Assembly (NCBI GenBank): GCA_003559215.1
Contig: PWMF01000213.1
Location: 1 to 46,796 of the forward strand
Direction: 5' to 3'
DNA: 46,796 bases
Origin: Natrialbaceae archaeon
Lineage (GTDB): Archaea; Halobacteriota; Halobacteria; Halobacteriales; Natrialbaceae
The translations under genes and the position numbers were made by a program. Below are positions 32,668 to 41,690 of this stretch, one piece after another (the first letter of the stretch is position 1; each line of letters begins with the position of its first letter). The notes below the pieces were generated by a model. It saw nothing but the letters and a program-made list of their open reading frames with translations. It was not told where the DNA came from and ran no database searches.

Positions 32668-33612
32668 ATGCTCTCGGAGACCGCCGTCTCGGTTCTCCTG
32701 TTGGCGGCCGGAATCGTCGCGCTCTACGCCGGCGCGGAGCTGCTGGTCGCCGGCGCCGGCCGCCTCGCGCTCGGGATCGGCCTCCGGGCGGCGACCGTCG
32801 GCGTGACGGTGATCGCGTTCGCGACGACTGCCCCCGAGCTGTTCGTCGCGACGATCGGCGCGCTCGACGTCTCGACCGATATCGGACTGGGCGCAGTTCT
32901 GGGCTCGAACATCGCGAACGTGGGATTAGTACTCGGCATCGCCGCGCTCATCAGACCGCTGTCGGTCAGCGAGACCGTCATGAAGCGCCACGTTCCCTTC
33001 ATGGTGTTCGCCGCGCTGTTGCTGGTCGCCTTCGGAGCGAACGGTCGGATCGGCCGGCTCGAGGGAGCGATCTTCCTGCTGGTTCTGGCTGGATTCACCG
33101 CGTACCTGCTGTACTACGTCAACGCCGACCCGATGCCCGTCGACGAGACGCCGGAGGCCGGCGACGGGATCGAACGACGGGACCTCGCGCTCGTCGGCGG
33201 GGGACTGATCGCGCTCGTGATCGGCTCGCGGTGGCTCGTCGCCGGCGGCACCGACCTGCTGCTCGAGCTCGGCTTCTCGGAGCTGTTCGTCGGACTCACC
33301 GTGTTGGCGCTCGGAACGTCGCTGCCCGAACTCGCCGCCTCCGCCGTCGGGGCCGTCCGCGGTGAGACCGGGTTCGCGATCGGCAACGTCGTCGGCTCGA
33401 ACATCTACAACGTGCTCGCGGTGCTGGGTATCGTCGCGCTGATCACGCCCATCGAGATCGCCCCGAGCACGCTTCGGTTCGAGCTCCCAATACTGGTCGC
33501 GTTCACCGTCGTCCTGGTCGCAATGATGGGGTACGGACGGCGGCTCTCACGGCTTGACGGGGCCGTCCTCCTCGTCGGCTACGCCGGCTTCCTCTACCTG
33601 CTCGTTCCCTAA
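32668..33612 (+). CDS. Calcium/sodium (CaCA-type) antiporter
   Basis: A 314-residue membrane protein with about ten hydrophobic helices in two related halves. The alpha-repeats are recognisable: FATTAPELFVATIGALDVST with GAVLGSNIANVGLVLGI, and LGTSLPELAASAVGAVRGET with GNVVGSNIYNVLAVLGI, in which the acidic Glu and the Asn of the G(S)N motifs form the ion site. It exchanges Na+ or H+ for Ca2+ or related cations across the membrane. It has a 93-bp promoter gap with the divergent kinase gene. A perfect hairpin (33617-33631) follows the stop. Confidence 0.88.
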   Translation: MLSETAVSVLLLAAGIVALYAGAELLVAGAGRLALGIGLRAATVGVTVIAFATTAPELFVATIGALDVSTDIGLGAVLGSNIANVGLVLGIAALIRPLSVSETVMKRHVPFMVFAALLLVAFGANGRIGRLEGAIFLLVLAGFTAYLLYYVNADPMPVDETPEAGDGIERRDLALVGGGLIALVIGSRWLVAGGTDLLLELGFSELFVGLTVLALGTSLPELAASAVGAVRGETGFAIGNVVGSNIYNVLAVLGIVALITPIEIAPSTLRFELPILVAFTVVLVAMMGYGRRLSRLDGAVLLVGYAGFLYLLVP

Positions 33613-33616
33613 GTTG

Positions 33617-33654
33617 CCCAAAGGATTTGGGAGTGGACTTTACGGGATACCCGT
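33617..33654 (+). terminator. Two small hairpins between exchanger and NUDIX genes
   Basis: CCCAAA-GGA-TTTGGG (33617-33631), then ACGGG-ATA-CCCGT (33642-33654), in the 54-bp gap after the antiporter stop. The first probably ends the antiporter mRNA. The second lies in the leader of the NUDIX gene. Confidence 0.45.
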
Positions 33655-33666
33655 TGTACGAAACGT

Positions 33667-34134
33667 ATGAGCGAATCGAAAGAAACCACGTACGTCGGGA
33701 AGGCCTGTGCGTACATCACCCGGGAGACGGGCGAGTTGCTCGTCTTCGAAGGACCGGGACATGAGGGCCTACAGATTCCAAAGGGAACCCTCGAGGGCGA
33801 CGAGTCCCCGCGAGAGGGGGTGTTCCGCGAGGTACGCGAGGAGAGCGGTCTCGCGACGCTGCAGGGAACCGAACACCTCACGACCGACATCTGGGTTCGG
33901 CGCCAGTCCCCGCCGAAGTGCTACGTCCGCCACTTCTTCCACGCGACCGTCCACGAACCCCGGGATCGGTGGACCCACACGGTTCGGGACGGCGGCGAGG
34001 AGCACGGCTCGGAGTTCGAGTTTCGGTGGATCAAGCCGACGACCGATCGAGCGTTCGCACTCGATCTCGACGACTACGTCGGCCTGCTGCCGTCCGCGAC
34101 GGCCGGCCAGAGCCCGCAGATCGCCTCCGACTGA
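33667..34134 (+). CDS. NUDIX hydrolase
   Basis: A 155-residue NUDIX protein. The box GTLEGDESPREGVFREVREE completes with SGL (residues 40-62; GX5EX7REUXEEXGU is satisfied). The N-terminal sequence (VGKACAYITRETGELLVFEG) and WIKPTTDRAFALDLDDYVGL at the end do not identify a substrate. Mutator, ADP-sugar and pyrophosphatase activities all occur in this size class. It shares only the catalytic box with the CoA pyrophosphatase at 8503-9093. It is transcribed toward dtdA, with a 60-nt gap. Confidence 0.85.
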   Translation: MSESKETTYVGKACAYITRETGELLVFEGPGHEGLQIPKGTLEGDESPREGVFREVREESGLATLQGTEHLTTDIWVRRQSPPKCYVRHFFHATVHEPRDRWTHTVRDGGEEHGSEFEFRWIKPTTDRAFALDLDDYVGLLPSATAGQSPQIASD

Positions 34135-34194
34135 GTTCCTTCTCTGCCGATCGAAAGCGGAGCGTATTCGAGGCGCCGCCCCCGAGGAGTCGAC

Positions 34195-35514
34195 GTGATT
34201 GCAATCGTCGAGAGCCGCGCCGACCGCGCCTCCGTCCACGTCTGCGAGCAGCTTCGCTCGCTCGCCGACTGGACCGAACGCGAGGACCCGGATCGCCCCG
34301 CGGGCGACGGCGGGGGCACCTACTACCGACTCGAGGACGCCGAACTGCGCTCGTTCGACGACCTGCACCTCGATCTCGAGCGCCCCGCCGAGGCCTTCGA
34401 CTGCGACCCCGAGCTGCTGGTCTTCGCCTCCCGACACTCGGGCGACACCGGTGCCCTGCTGACGGGCCACTTCACGGGTAACTTCGGCTCCGCGGAGTTC
34501 GGCGGCGAGGACGACGCTCTCGCCGAAGCCTGTCCGAACGCCCTTGCCGAGCTGCTCGAGACCTTCGAGGTGCACGCGCCCGAGGGGTACGACGTCGGCA
34601 TGGAGTGCACCCACCACGGGCCGAGCGACGTCGGCTGTCCCTCGCTCTTTGCGGAGCTCGGAAGCGACGACGAGCAGTGGGACGACCCCGACGGCGCCGC
34701 GGCCGTCGCGCGGGGGATCCTCGAGCTCCGCGGGGTCGACGCCCACCGCGACAGGCAGGTCGTCGGATTCGGGGGCAACCACTACGCACCCCGCTTCCAG
34801 CGGATCGTCGAGGAAACCGAGTGGACGGTCGGGCACATCGCCGCCGACTGGGCTCTCGAATCGATGGGCCACCCCCGAAACCACCGCGAGGCGATCGAGC
34901 GGGCCTTCGAGGCGAGCTGCGCCGAGCTGGCGGTGCTCGACGGCGAGTGGCCCGTCCTCGAGGAGCTTCTCTCCGAACTCGATCGGCGAATCGTCGGCGA
35001 GACCTGGCTGCGCGCGGTCGGCGACCGCCCGCTCGAGCTCGTCGACGCCGTCGAGTCCGAGCTCGGCCGCGTCGAGGAGGGGGTTCGGTTCGGCGACCAC
35101 CGCGAGGAGTCGTTCGTCGTCCGCGAGCTGCCCGCGGAGCTGCTCGAGACCGTCCAGGGGATCGATCCTGACCGGGTCAGGAAGCTGTTCGAACGCCACG
35201 CCGTCGCCTTCGAGACCGAAAACGCCGGCAGCCGCGTCGGGAGCCGAATCGCCCTGCCCGAGCCCGGAACGCGACGCCGACTCGTCGAGGGGCTCGTTCC
35301 GGTCCTCGAGGAGAAGTACGAACGCGCCTCGCTCGAGGACGACGCCGTCGTTCTCGAGGAGCGGGCGTTCGACCCGGAACTCGCCCACACGCTCGGCGTC
35401 CCGGAGGGGCCGAAGTTCGGGGCGCTCGCAGCCGGCGAGGCGGTGACTGTCGGGGGCGAACGCATCGACCCGGACGTCGTCCACCGCGAGCGAACCCGCC
35501 GATTCGATCTCTGA
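34195..35514 (+). CDS. dtdA: D-aminoacyl-tRNA deacylase (DTD2)
   Basis: A 439-residue enzyme that removes D-amino acids from mischarged tRNA. The archaeal DTD2 hallmarks are ECTHHGPSDVGCPSLFAELG (around residue 140) and GFGGNHYAPRF (around 190). Also typical are the ASRHSGDTGALLTGHFTGNF stretch and the GHIAADWALE loop. The last 190 residues extend beyond the catalytic core (about 250 residues in other archaea) and are the haloarchaeal extension. The start codon is GTG at 34195. It sits upstream of ftsZ1 with a 157-bp gap, in the same direction. Confidence 0.92.
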   Translation: MIAIVESRADRASVHVCEQLRSLADWTEREDPDRPAGDGGGTYYRLEDAELRSFDDLHLDLERPAEAFDCDPELLVFASRHSGDTGALLTGHFTGNFGSAEFGGEDDALAEACPNALAELLETFEVHAPEGYDVGMECTHHGPSDVGCPSLFAELGSDDEQWDDPDGAAAVARGILELRGVDAHRDRQVVGFGGNHYAPRFQRIVEETEWTVGHIAADWALESMGHPRNHREAIERAFEASCAELAVLDGEWPVLEELLSELDRRIVGETWLRAVGDRPLELVDAVESELGRVEEGVRFGDHREESFVVRELPAELLETVQGIDPDRVRKLFERHAVAFETENAGSRVGSRIALPEPGTRRRLVEGLVPVLEEKYERASLEDDAVVLEERAFDPELAHTLGVPEGPKFGALAAGEAVTVGGERIDPDVVHRERTRRFDL

Positions 35515-35638
35515 TCGGTCCCGGGGACGATAGCAATCCACTGTTGTCCGCCCGCGTCGGACGATCGTTCGGTTCCCGAAGCGCGACAGGTAAGATCGTC
35601 TTACTCCCCGTCCGGACGGTTGACGTGTAGGGGAAAGG

Positions 35639-35646
35639 TAATTATG
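35639..35646 (+). promoter_or_regulatory. TATA-like box before ftsZ1
   Basis: TAATTATG with purine-rich BRE-like GGGGAAAGG immediately upstream. It ends 25 nt before the ATG at 35672, so the ftsZ1 mRNA is probably leaderless or nearly so. Confidence 0.55.
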
Positions 35647-35671
35647 CTCCATCTACTACTGGCTCCCAGGA

Positions 35672-36853
35672 ATGGACTCTCTCATCGAAGACGCGATCGA
35701 CGAGGCCGAGAACGCGGAGGGGGACGTCCCCGACGCGTCGGGGTCGGATCAGTCGGGCGCGAACGGCGTCGACAACAGCGGCACGATGACCGACGACGAA
35801 CTCGAGGACGTTCTCCAGGATCTTCAGACGGACATCACGGTCGTCGGCTGCGGCGGCGCCGGCGGCAACACCGTCAACCGGATGCACGAGGAAGGGATCC
35901 ACGGGGCGAAACTCGTCGCCGCGAACACGGACGTCCAGCACTTAGTCGAGATCGAAGCCGACACCAAGATCCTGATGGGCGAGGACAAGACCGGCGGCCG
36001 GGGCGCCGGCTCGCTCCCTCAGGTCGGCGAAGAGGCCGCCCTCGAGAGTCAGGAGGACATCTCCGGCGCGATCGACGGCTCCGACATGGTCTTCGTCACC
36101 GCGGGACTGGGCGGCGGCACCGGCACCGGCTCGGCGCCCGTCGTCGCGAAGGCGGCTCGAGAGTCCGGGGCGCTTACCATCTCGATCGTCACCACGCCGT
36201 TTACCGCGGAGGGAGAGGTCCGGCGCACGAACGCCGAGGCCGGCCTCGAGCGCCTGCGCGACGTGAGCGATACGGTGATCGTCGTCCCCAACGACCGCCT
36301 GCTCGACTCCGTGGGTAAACTGCCCGTCCGCCAGGCGTTCAAGGTCAGCGACGAGGTGCTGATGCGCTCGGTCAAGGGAATCACCGAACTGATCACCAAG
36401 CCCGGCCTCGTCAACCTCGACTTCGCCGACGTCCGGACCGTCATGGAGCGAGGCGGCGTCGCCATGATCGGCCTGGGCGAGTCCGACTCCGAGGCCAAGG
36501 CCGAGGACTCGGTCAAGACCGCGCTGCGATCCCCGCTTCTGGACGTCGATATCTCCGGGGCGACCTCCGCGCTGGTCAACGTCACCGGCGGGAACGACAT
36601 GTCGATCGAGGAGGCCGAAGGGGTCGTCGAGGAGATCTACGACCGCATCGACCCCGACGCCCGCATCATCTGGGGGACCTCGATCGACGAGACCCTCGAG
36701 GGCAGCATGCGAACGATGATCGTCGTCACCGGCGTCGAGTCGCCACAGATCTACGGCAACGGCGACGAGCAACCGACCCAGCCCGAGCGCGGCTCGCAGG
36801 CTCGAGGCCGGGGCGGCGCTCGCGGCGAGGACGATATCGACTTCGTCAACTGA
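35672..36853 (+). CDS. ftsZ1: Cell division GTPase FtsZ1
   Basis: A 393-residue tubulin-family GTPase that polymerises at the division site. An acidic N-terminal extension (about 50 residues) precedes [20 protein letters not shown]. The GTP signature [12 protein letters not shown] spans residues 145-156; NTDVQHL and the synergy region [20 protein letters not shown] follow. The tail is charged and ends in DDIDFVN. N-terminal [14 protein letters not shown] and the body match the FtsZ1 branch of haloarchaea more than FtsZ2. In many euryarchaea secE and nusG lie directly downstream of ftsZ; here a convergent membrane protein gene overlaps the ftsZ1 end by 8 bp instead. Confidence 0.93.
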   Translation: MDSLIEDAIDEAENAEGDVPDASGSDQSGANGVDNSGTMTDDELEDVLQDLQTDITVVGCGGAGGNTVNRMHEEGIHGAKLVAANTDVQHLVEIEADTKILMGEDKTGGRGAGSLPQVGEEAALESQEDISGAIDGSDMVFVTAGLGGGTGTGSAPVVAKAARESGALTISIVTTPFTAEGEVRRTNAEAGLERLRDVSDTVIVVPNDRLLDSVGKLPVRQAFKVSDEVLMRSVKGITELITKPGLVNLDFADVRTVMERGGVAMIGLGESDSEAKAEDSVKTALRSPLLDVDISGATSALVNVTGGNDMSIEEAEGVVEEIYDRIDPDARIIWGTSIDETLEGSMRTMIVVTGVESPQIYGNGDEQPTQPERGSQARGRGGARGEDDIDFVN

Positions 36854-37454
36854 CCGCCTGTCCGTTTTGTCGTTCTGTATCGACCAGTCCGCCGACGTAA
36901 ATCAGACTTCCCAGCAACAGCGCGACTCCGAGTGGTAACAGCCACGGGAGGACCGTCAGAAGGGTCCCGCTGATCTGGACGCCAAGCGCGATGACGATCA
37001 CCGGCGCACAGCAGGCGGTTCCCGAAAGCAGCGCCGGAACCGCCGCCGCGGCTCCTGCACCGGCACCGAGTCCGCAGGAGCGGGGCTGGACGAGCGCGAG
37101 GTACGCGAGGGCGAGGTTGAGCCCCACGAGTCCCGCGAGCGTGGCGCCGACGAGGACGTCGATAGGAGAGACGAGCAGGCGGACGACCCACAGATCGACC
37201 AGCGCGACGGGCTCGAACTGGAGCTGACCGGTTCGCTCGAACGCTCTCGCCAGCGGCTCGTCGACGACGGTCACGGAGCCGCCGAGCCCGCTCCGGACCG
37301 AGAGCCGGTCGGTCGCCCAAAAATATCCCGCGAAGTAGGCCGTCGCGACGAGCCCGGCGACCGCGAGGGCGTCGGGACGGCCGATAGCGAGCCGGCTCGC
37401 CCGGATCGTATCCCGCAGCCGCGTTCGAACCGCTTGGGGGAAAAACGCCGTCAT
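36846..37454 (-). CDS. Polytopic membrane protein with Cys motif (MerT-like or unknown)
   Basis: A 202-residue membrane protein with about five hydrophobic helices. Between helices a conserved-looking [16 protein letters not shown] contains a Cys pair; in mercuric ion transporters (MerT/MerF) a similar Cys-Cys motif in the first helix binds metal. The Pro after it and the helix order do not prove kinship. The N-terminal 25 residues are basic, followed by a helix ([18 protein letters not shown]). It ends 8 bp inside ftsZ1 (convergent) and starts 5 nt after the DUF3179 stop, so the two genes form one operon. The start ATG 37454 was chosen over the longer frame to 37508, which lies inside DUF3179. 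Confidence 0.6.
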   Translation of the reverse strand: MTAFFPQAVRTRLRDTIRASRLAIGRPDALAVAGLVATAYFAGYFWATDRLSVRSGLGGSVTVVDEPLARAFERTGQLQFEPVALVDLWVVRLLVSPIDVLVGATLAGLVGLNLALAYLALVQPRSCGLGAGAGAAAAVPALLSGTACCAPVIVIALGVQISGTLLTVLPWLLPLGVALLLGSLIYVGGLVDTERQNGQAVS

Positions 37455-37459
37455 CGCGA

Positions 37460-38596
37460 TCACCCGAAATGCACGCCGTCGGGGTAGAACCCGGCCCACG
37501 CGAACCACATCGCGTCGTAGGCGTACACCCGCTCGAGAGGCGCCTCGTCGGGCGCGTACGATTCGCCGTCCGCGTCGACGAGCCGGTCGTCCTCGAGTTC
37601 GAACGCCTCCGCGTCCGGATTACGGTAGAGGTGACCGACGTCTATCGATCGGTCGTGAACCGCGAGCAGGGTCGCGTCCTCGTGGTCGATCTCGAGCAGT
37701 CGCTCCGCCGCGAGGGTCTCGTGGTCGATCGAGAGTGGTCCCTCGGGCGGTCGGGCGCCCAGAACCATCCGCTTTGGCGGCTCATCGTCGTCGCTTCGCA
37801 GCGGCTCGAAGATCGGATCGCTGTCCTCGCGGTAGTAGCCGCTGACCGGGTTGTACATCCCGTAGGGGTCGTCGTCGTAATCCCTGACGTACCCAGTGTC
37901 TTCGGTGAGCACCGTCGAGTCGGGGTAGGTCTCCCGCCAGTCGTTCCAGGTGCTCCAGTGAACCGGGAACTCCCGGAGCGAGGCCGCCTCGAGCGGCCCG
38001 TCGATCGCCGTCCCGAGCATCTGGGGCCACAGGCTCTCATCCTCCCGATCGTACATGATGAGGTTGCTGTTCACCAGGTTCCCGGAGACGCCGAACTCGA
38101 CGCCGCCCCGCTCGAACCCCATCGCGGTCCCCGTCAGCGGACAGTAGGTGACCACGAGCGGCTCGCCGCCGATCTCGTCGTTGACGATCTCGTGGTGGAC
38201 GAGGATCGACTGCGGGTAGGCTCGCGCCTCGCCGTCGCGGAGGACGCCGAAGACGGGATCGTCCTCGCGGAACCGGTCGTCGGCGTCTGCGACGGGTTCG
38301 AACGCCGGATCGTCGATCGAGGGGATGCCGTCCTGGGGAACGCCGCCGTCGAGGACCTCCTCGCGGAGCGTCTCGAGCGAGTAGCTAACCGGAAGCTGAT
38401 CGTCCGCGATCGGAAGCGCCGTCTCGTCGATGGCGGTTTCGTCGGGGGACGCGGTCATCGGCTCTACAGCCACGTCCTCGGATCCGCTGTCGGGTTCGTA
38501 CGGACCGATCGCGTCCGAGTCACCGACGCAGCCCGCGAGCGACGCCGCTGCGGCCGCCGTCGCCGTCGCGAGCAGCTCGCGCCTCGTGGGGTACAT
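37460..38596 (-). CDS. DUF3179 lipoprotein, Tat-exported
   Basis: A 378-residue protein. The N-terminus MYPTRRELLATATAAAAASL carries the twin arginine (residues 5-6) and the lipobox LAGC (Cys23), so it is exported folded and anchored outside. DUF3179 hallmarks are DPVFGVLRDGEARAYPQSIL, VTYCPLTGTAMGF (with its free Cys) and FGVSGNLVNSNLIMYDRED. Function is unknown; the CPLTG motif suggests a covalent or metal-binding role. It is followed by the Cys-rich membrane protein 5 nt later, suggesting a common job at the membrane (possibly metal or sulfur handling). Confidence 0.88.
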   Translation of the reverse strand: MYPTRRELLATATAAAAASLAGCVGDSDAIGPYEPDSGSEDVAVEPMTASPDETAIDETALPIADDQLPVSYSLETLREEVLDGGVPQDGIPSIDDPAFEPVADADDRFREDDPVFGVLRDGEARAYPQSILVHHEIVNDEIGGEPLVVTYCPLTGTAMGFERGGVEFGVSGNLVNSNLIMYDREDESLWPQMLGTAIDGPLEAASLREFPVHWSTWNDWRETYPDSTVLTEDTGYVRDYDDDPYGMYNPVSGYYREDSDPIFEPLRSDDDEPPKRMVLGARPPEGPLSIDHETLAAERLLEIDHEDATLLAVHDRSIDVGHLYRNPDAEAFELEDDRLVDADGESYAPDEAPLERVYAYDAMWFAWAGFYPDGVHFG

Positions 38597-38677
38597 ACCG
38601 CTCGTAGGGCGACCAGTCGGGAATCCCTACCGCGGGTGTGCGGCAGCGACGCACGACCGTCGCGCCCGACGAGAGAA

Positions 38678-39004
38678 TCAGTCGTCGGCCGTCGCCGGTT
38701 CGCCCCCCGCGAGGTCGCCCTCGATGCTCGGCGGGTACTTCCCCCGCTCGAGTTTCAGATCTGACTGCGGCCGGGCCATGCAGGTCAGCGCGTAGTTCTC
38801 GGCTTCCTCCTCGGTGAACCCGCGAGCCGCGGGCTGAGTGACCTCGCCCTCGAGGATCTCGGCGGTACAGGCCAGACACATCCCCACTCGACAGGAGAAC
38901 TCCTGGGCGATGCCCTCCTCGAGACAGCGGCTGAGGATCGTCTCCTTGTCCGTGCAGGTGATCGACTCGCCGGTGCCGACGAACTCGATCGTATACTCAG
39001 TCAT
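38678..39004 (-). CDS. [2Fe-2S] ferredoxin
   Basis: A 108-residue plant-type ferredoxin. The cluster ligands are CRVGMCLACTAEI (CX4CX2C) and the distal Cys in ENYALTCMARPQ. The N-terminus TEYTIEFVGTGESITCTDKE is the usual beta-grasp start. It carries single electrons for cytoplasmic enzymes. The long divergent spacer (164 bp) holds a TATA-like box for each gene. The neighbour on the other side is a flavin-dependent geranylgeranyl reductase, a possible electron acceptor. The ATG at 39004 was selected over the longer frame to 39028. Confidence 0.9.
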   Translation of the reverse strand: MTEYTIEFVGTGESITCTDKETILSRCLEEGIAQEFSCRVGMCLACTAEILEGEVTQPAARGFTEEEAENYALTCMARPQSDLKLERGKYPPSIEGDLAGGEPATADD

Positions 39005-39036
39005 ACCGACCGGTACGGAAGACCGCACTAAAACTC

Positions 39037-39043
39037 TTTATTA
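39037..39043 (-). promoter_or_regulatory. TATA-like box for ferredoxin
   Basis: TTTATTA on the plus strand (TAATAAA on the minus strand), about 35 nt before the ferredoxin ATG; transcription would start near 39012. Confidence 0.5.
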
Positions 39044-39128
39044 CGATCCGTGGCCGCCGTTCCGACGAAATCGACCGAACCGAGCGCCGTGATTGCGGGT
39101 CGTGAGCCGACCTGGCGAGGAATCGCAC

Positions 39129-39134
39129 ATAAAA
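39129..39134 (+). promoter_or_regulatory. TATA-like box for geranylgeranyl reductase
   Basis: ATAAAA in CACATAAAACG, 34 nt before the ATG at 39168. Transcription would start near 39157, leaving a leader of about ten nucleotides. Confidence 0.45.
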
Positions 39135-39167
39135 CGTTTTCTTACCTCGCAGTTCACACTGTTCCAT

Positions 39168-40574
39168 ATGAGTACGCAGGAGCAGTCGGCCGCCGGCGCG
39201 GTCTCCGAGACTCGGTCGCCGGACGTGGTCGTCGTCGGCGCCGGAACCGCGGGCAGCTACGCCGCAGCGACCGTCGCGAGCGAGGGGTACGACGTGGTCC
39301 TTCTCGAGCGAAAGTCCGAGCAGGAGGCGGGCCACATCGCCTGCGGGGACGCCCTGAAGGGCGCAGCGGACTTCCCCGACGCAATCCCCAGATCTCAGAT
39401 CGAGCCCGCCTTCACGAACACCGACGTCGACCACGGCCGCTTCGAGATTCCCCAGGAAGACACCGTTCTCGAGATCCCGATCCCCGGCGAGCTGGCGGTC
39501 ATCGATCGCTGGGAGTACGGCAAACTCGTCATCGAGGGTGCCGCGAACGCGGGCGCTGAGATTCACTACGACACCGTCGTCCAGAACGTTACCCAGGCCG
39601 AGGACGGCCGTGTAACGGGCGTTCGGGCGATGCGGAGGGGCGACCCCGTCGAGTACGAGGCCGAGGTCGTCATCGACGCGGCGGGCTCGCTGTCGGTGCT
39701 ACAGGACCACGTCGACTTCTCGGAGTCGACGTTCGACACGAACGTGGACTACACCCACTTCTGTTCGGGGTACCGCGAGGTCGTCCACGTCGACGACCCC
39801 GTCGAGTGGTCCGACGCCCTGGTGTTCAAACCGACCGAGCGCGCGGCGGGCTATCTCTGGTACTTCCCGCGTACGGAGACCGAGATCAACGTCGGGCTGG
39901 GCTTCCAGATGACCGAGGAGCCGATGAAGCTCGTCGAGAGCCTGAAGCGGGATCTCCGGAGCCGATCGGAGTTCGAGGGCGCCAAGGTCGACGACAAGCT
40001 CGGCGCAGCCCTCCCGACTCGTCGGCCCTACGACTCGGCGGTTCACCCCGGTTACATGGCCGTCGGCGACGCCGCGGGCCATGTCAACCCGACGACGGGC
40101 GGCGGGATCGCCGGCGCGGCCTACGCCGGCAAGTACGCTGCCGAGGCCGCCGTCGAGGGGATCGAGGCCGGCGACGTCGGCGAGCGCGCTCTCTGGGAGT
40201 ACAACCAGCGCGTAATGGACCACTTCGGCGCCCGTTACGCCGCCCTGGACGTCTACAACATCCTCTCGACGGCCGTCGACGTCGACGACCTGATGGGGCT
40301 GCTCGCGGCGATGCCCGGCGACAAGCTCGCCGAGGCGCTGTACTCGGGCAGCACGGACATCGGCACGAAGCTCAAGCTCGAGGCGCTGCTCAAGAGCCGC
40401 GACCACTGGGGGACGATCTGGAACCTCTACAGGACGAAGCGGTATGCGGACGACCTGCTCGAACACTACGGCCACTACCCCTCGCATCCCGGCGCCCTCG
40501 ACAGCTGGCAGGATCGCCGCGACGATCTGATGGAGGCGGTGTACGAGACGACGGGCGCCGACCCCAAGTACTAG
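39168..40574 (+). CDS. Geranylgeranyl reductase family flavoprotein
   Basis: A 468-residue FAD enzyme. VVVVGAGTAGSYAAATVASE (about residues 19-38) is the FAD-binding Rossmann motif; HIACGDALKGAADFP is the family loop with the Cys; the distal FAD motif is YMAVGDAAGHVNPTTGGGIA. It reduces double bonds of isoprenoid chains, in archaea mostly those of digeranylgeranyl glycerophospholipids, making saturated membrane lipids. Close relatives act on menaquinone or chlorophyll-type chains, so the substrate is inferred. It shares a divergent promoter region with a ferredoxin, a natural electron donor. The long frame upstream to 39093 is not used. Confidence 0.88.
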   Translation: MSTQEQSAAGAVSETRSPDVVVVGAGTAGSYAAATVASEGYDVVLLERKSEQEAGHIACGDALKGAADFPDAIPRSQIEPAFTNTDVDHGRFEIPQEDTVLEIPIPGELAVIDRWEYGKLVIEGAANAGAEIHYDTVVQNVTQAEDGRVTGVRAMRRGDPVEYEAEVVIDAAGSLSVLQDHVDFSESTFDTNVDYTHFCSGYREVVHVDDPVEWSDALVFKPTERAAGYLWYFPRTETEINVGLGFQMTEEPMKLVESLKRDLRSRSEFEGAKVDDKLGAALPTRRPYDSAVHPGYMAVGDAAGHVNPTTGGGIAGAAYAGKYAAEAAVEGIEAGDVGERALWEYNQRVMDHFGARYAALDVYNILSTAVDVDDLMGLLAAMPGDKLAEALYSGSTDIGTKLKLEALLKSRDHWGTIWNLYRTKRYADDLLEHYGHYPSHPGALDSWQDRRDDLMEAVYETTGADPKY

Positions 40575-40770
40575 CGTCGCGGTTCTTCGCCCGGCGGGCA
40601 ACGCAGCTGTGACACGGCGCCGCCACTCCGATGTCGGTCTACCCGCCGTCTCCCCCACCAGGAACCGCCGCGTGTTCGGGATACTCGAGCGAACCCATTC
40701 GTCCACCAGGTCCCACTTGGGCCCAGTCTCGCCAGTTCTTGTCACCCTACTCTGTTAGGGAAACCCGATA

Positions 40771-40790
40771 ATGTTGAGAATCCCCAACAT
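40771..40790. promoter_or_regulatory. 20-bp imperfect palindrome before the DUF4397 gene
   Basis: ATGTTG (40771-40776) and CAACAT (40785-40790) flank AGAATCCC. It ends 6 bp before the chosen ATG (40797). Upstream GATAATG (40767-40773) could be the TATA box, so the palindrome covers the transcription start, a plausible operator position. Confidence 0.45.
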
Positions 40791-40796
40791 GTGTCT

Positions 40797-41690
40797 ATGT
40801 CGCAAGGACACACCCGCAGACGCGCGCTAACGCTGATCGGAGCCACCGGAGCCGGACTGGTTGCGGCCAGTTTCAGCGGGACGAGCGACGAGCACGGGGG
40901 GGACGACGACGATCACGACGACGACCACGATGACGAGTACGACGACCACGACGACGAAGCGGAGGTAGCACAGGTGCGGGCAGCCCACCTCTCGCCGGAC
41001 GCGCCGAACGTCGACGTCAGCGTCGAGGGCGACGCCGTCCTCGAGGACGTTCCGTTCCGCGCCGTCAGCGAGTATCTCGAGCTGCCGGTCGGAACCGCCA
41101 ACGTCGCTATTTCGGCGACCGAGGACCCGGATACCGTCGTCTTCGACGAGGAGCTCGAGCTCGCCGAGGGCGCATTCACGATCGCCGCGCTGGGCGAACT
41201 GAGCGAGGAGAACCAGCCCTTCGCGCCGGCGGTCCTCGAGGACGACGTGAGCGACCCCGGCGAGGAAGGCCGGGTTCGCCTCGTCCACGCCTCGCCGGAC
41301 GCCCCGGCGGTCGACGTCACCGTCGGAGACGGCGAAACGGTGCTGTTCGAGGACGTCGCGTTCGGCGACGCCGAGGCGCTCGAGGTTCCCGCCGGCACCT
41401 ACTGTCTCGAGGTTCGGCCCGCAACGGAGTGCAATGACGGCGATGTCGTCGCCCAGTTCGAAGTCGCACCGAAAGCCGGGTGTGTCTACAGTGCGTTCGC
41501 GGTCGGCTACCTCGACCCAGAGGCCGCACCGGCCGACGAGGCGTTCGATCTGGAAATCGTCGTAGACGCGAGCCCGGGCGAGGACGAAGCTGCCCACGAA
41601 GACGACTACGACGACGACTACGAAGACGAAGACGACTACGACGACGAAGACGACTACGACGACGATTACGAAGACGAAGACGACTACTGA
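40797..41690 (+). CDS. Tat-exported DUF4397 protein with acidic repeats
   Basis: A 297-residue protein. The signal peptide SQGHTRRRALTLIGATGAGL has a twin-arginine motif. After a very acidic His/Asp linker (DEHGGDDDDHDDDHDDEYDD) come two DUF4397 domains, each starting VRAAHLSPDAPNVDVSVEG and VRLVHASPDAPAVDVTVGD, and the CLEVRPATECNDGD stretch with two Cys. The C-terminal 30 residues consist of DDYDDDYEDEDDY repeats. It is exported and probably binds cations at the cell surface. DUF4397 itself has no known activity. The start ATG 40797 was chosen over GTG 40791. The promoter and palindrome are listed separately. Confidence 0.82.
   Translation: MSQGHTRRRALTLIGATGAGLVAASFSGTSDEHGGDDDDHDDDHDDEYDDHDDEAEVAQVRAAHLSPDAPNVDVSVEGDAVLEDVPFRAVSEYLELPVGTANVAISATEDPDTVVFDEELELAEGAFTIAALGELSEENQPFAPAVLEDDVSDPGEEGRVRLVHASPDAPAVDVTVGDGETVLFEDVAFGDAEALEVPAGTYCLEVRPATECNDGDVVAQFEVAPKAGCVYSAFAVGYLDPEAAPADEAFDLEIVVDASPGEDEAAHEDDYDDDYEDEDDYDDEDDYDDDYEDEDDY
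41601..41689 (+). repeat. Acidic low-complexity repeat at the DUF4397 protein C-terminus
   Basis: Repeated GACGACTAC/GACGACGA units encode DDYDDDYEDEDDY twice with variations. The unit lengths are multiples of three, so repeat number can change without altering the frame. Confidence 0.75.

Noticed and set aside
37455..37508. Longer start for the membrane protein after DUF3179
   Set aside because: It would overlap the DUF3179 coding end and add a basic, unhelical peptide; ATG 37454 is 5 nt beyond the stop.
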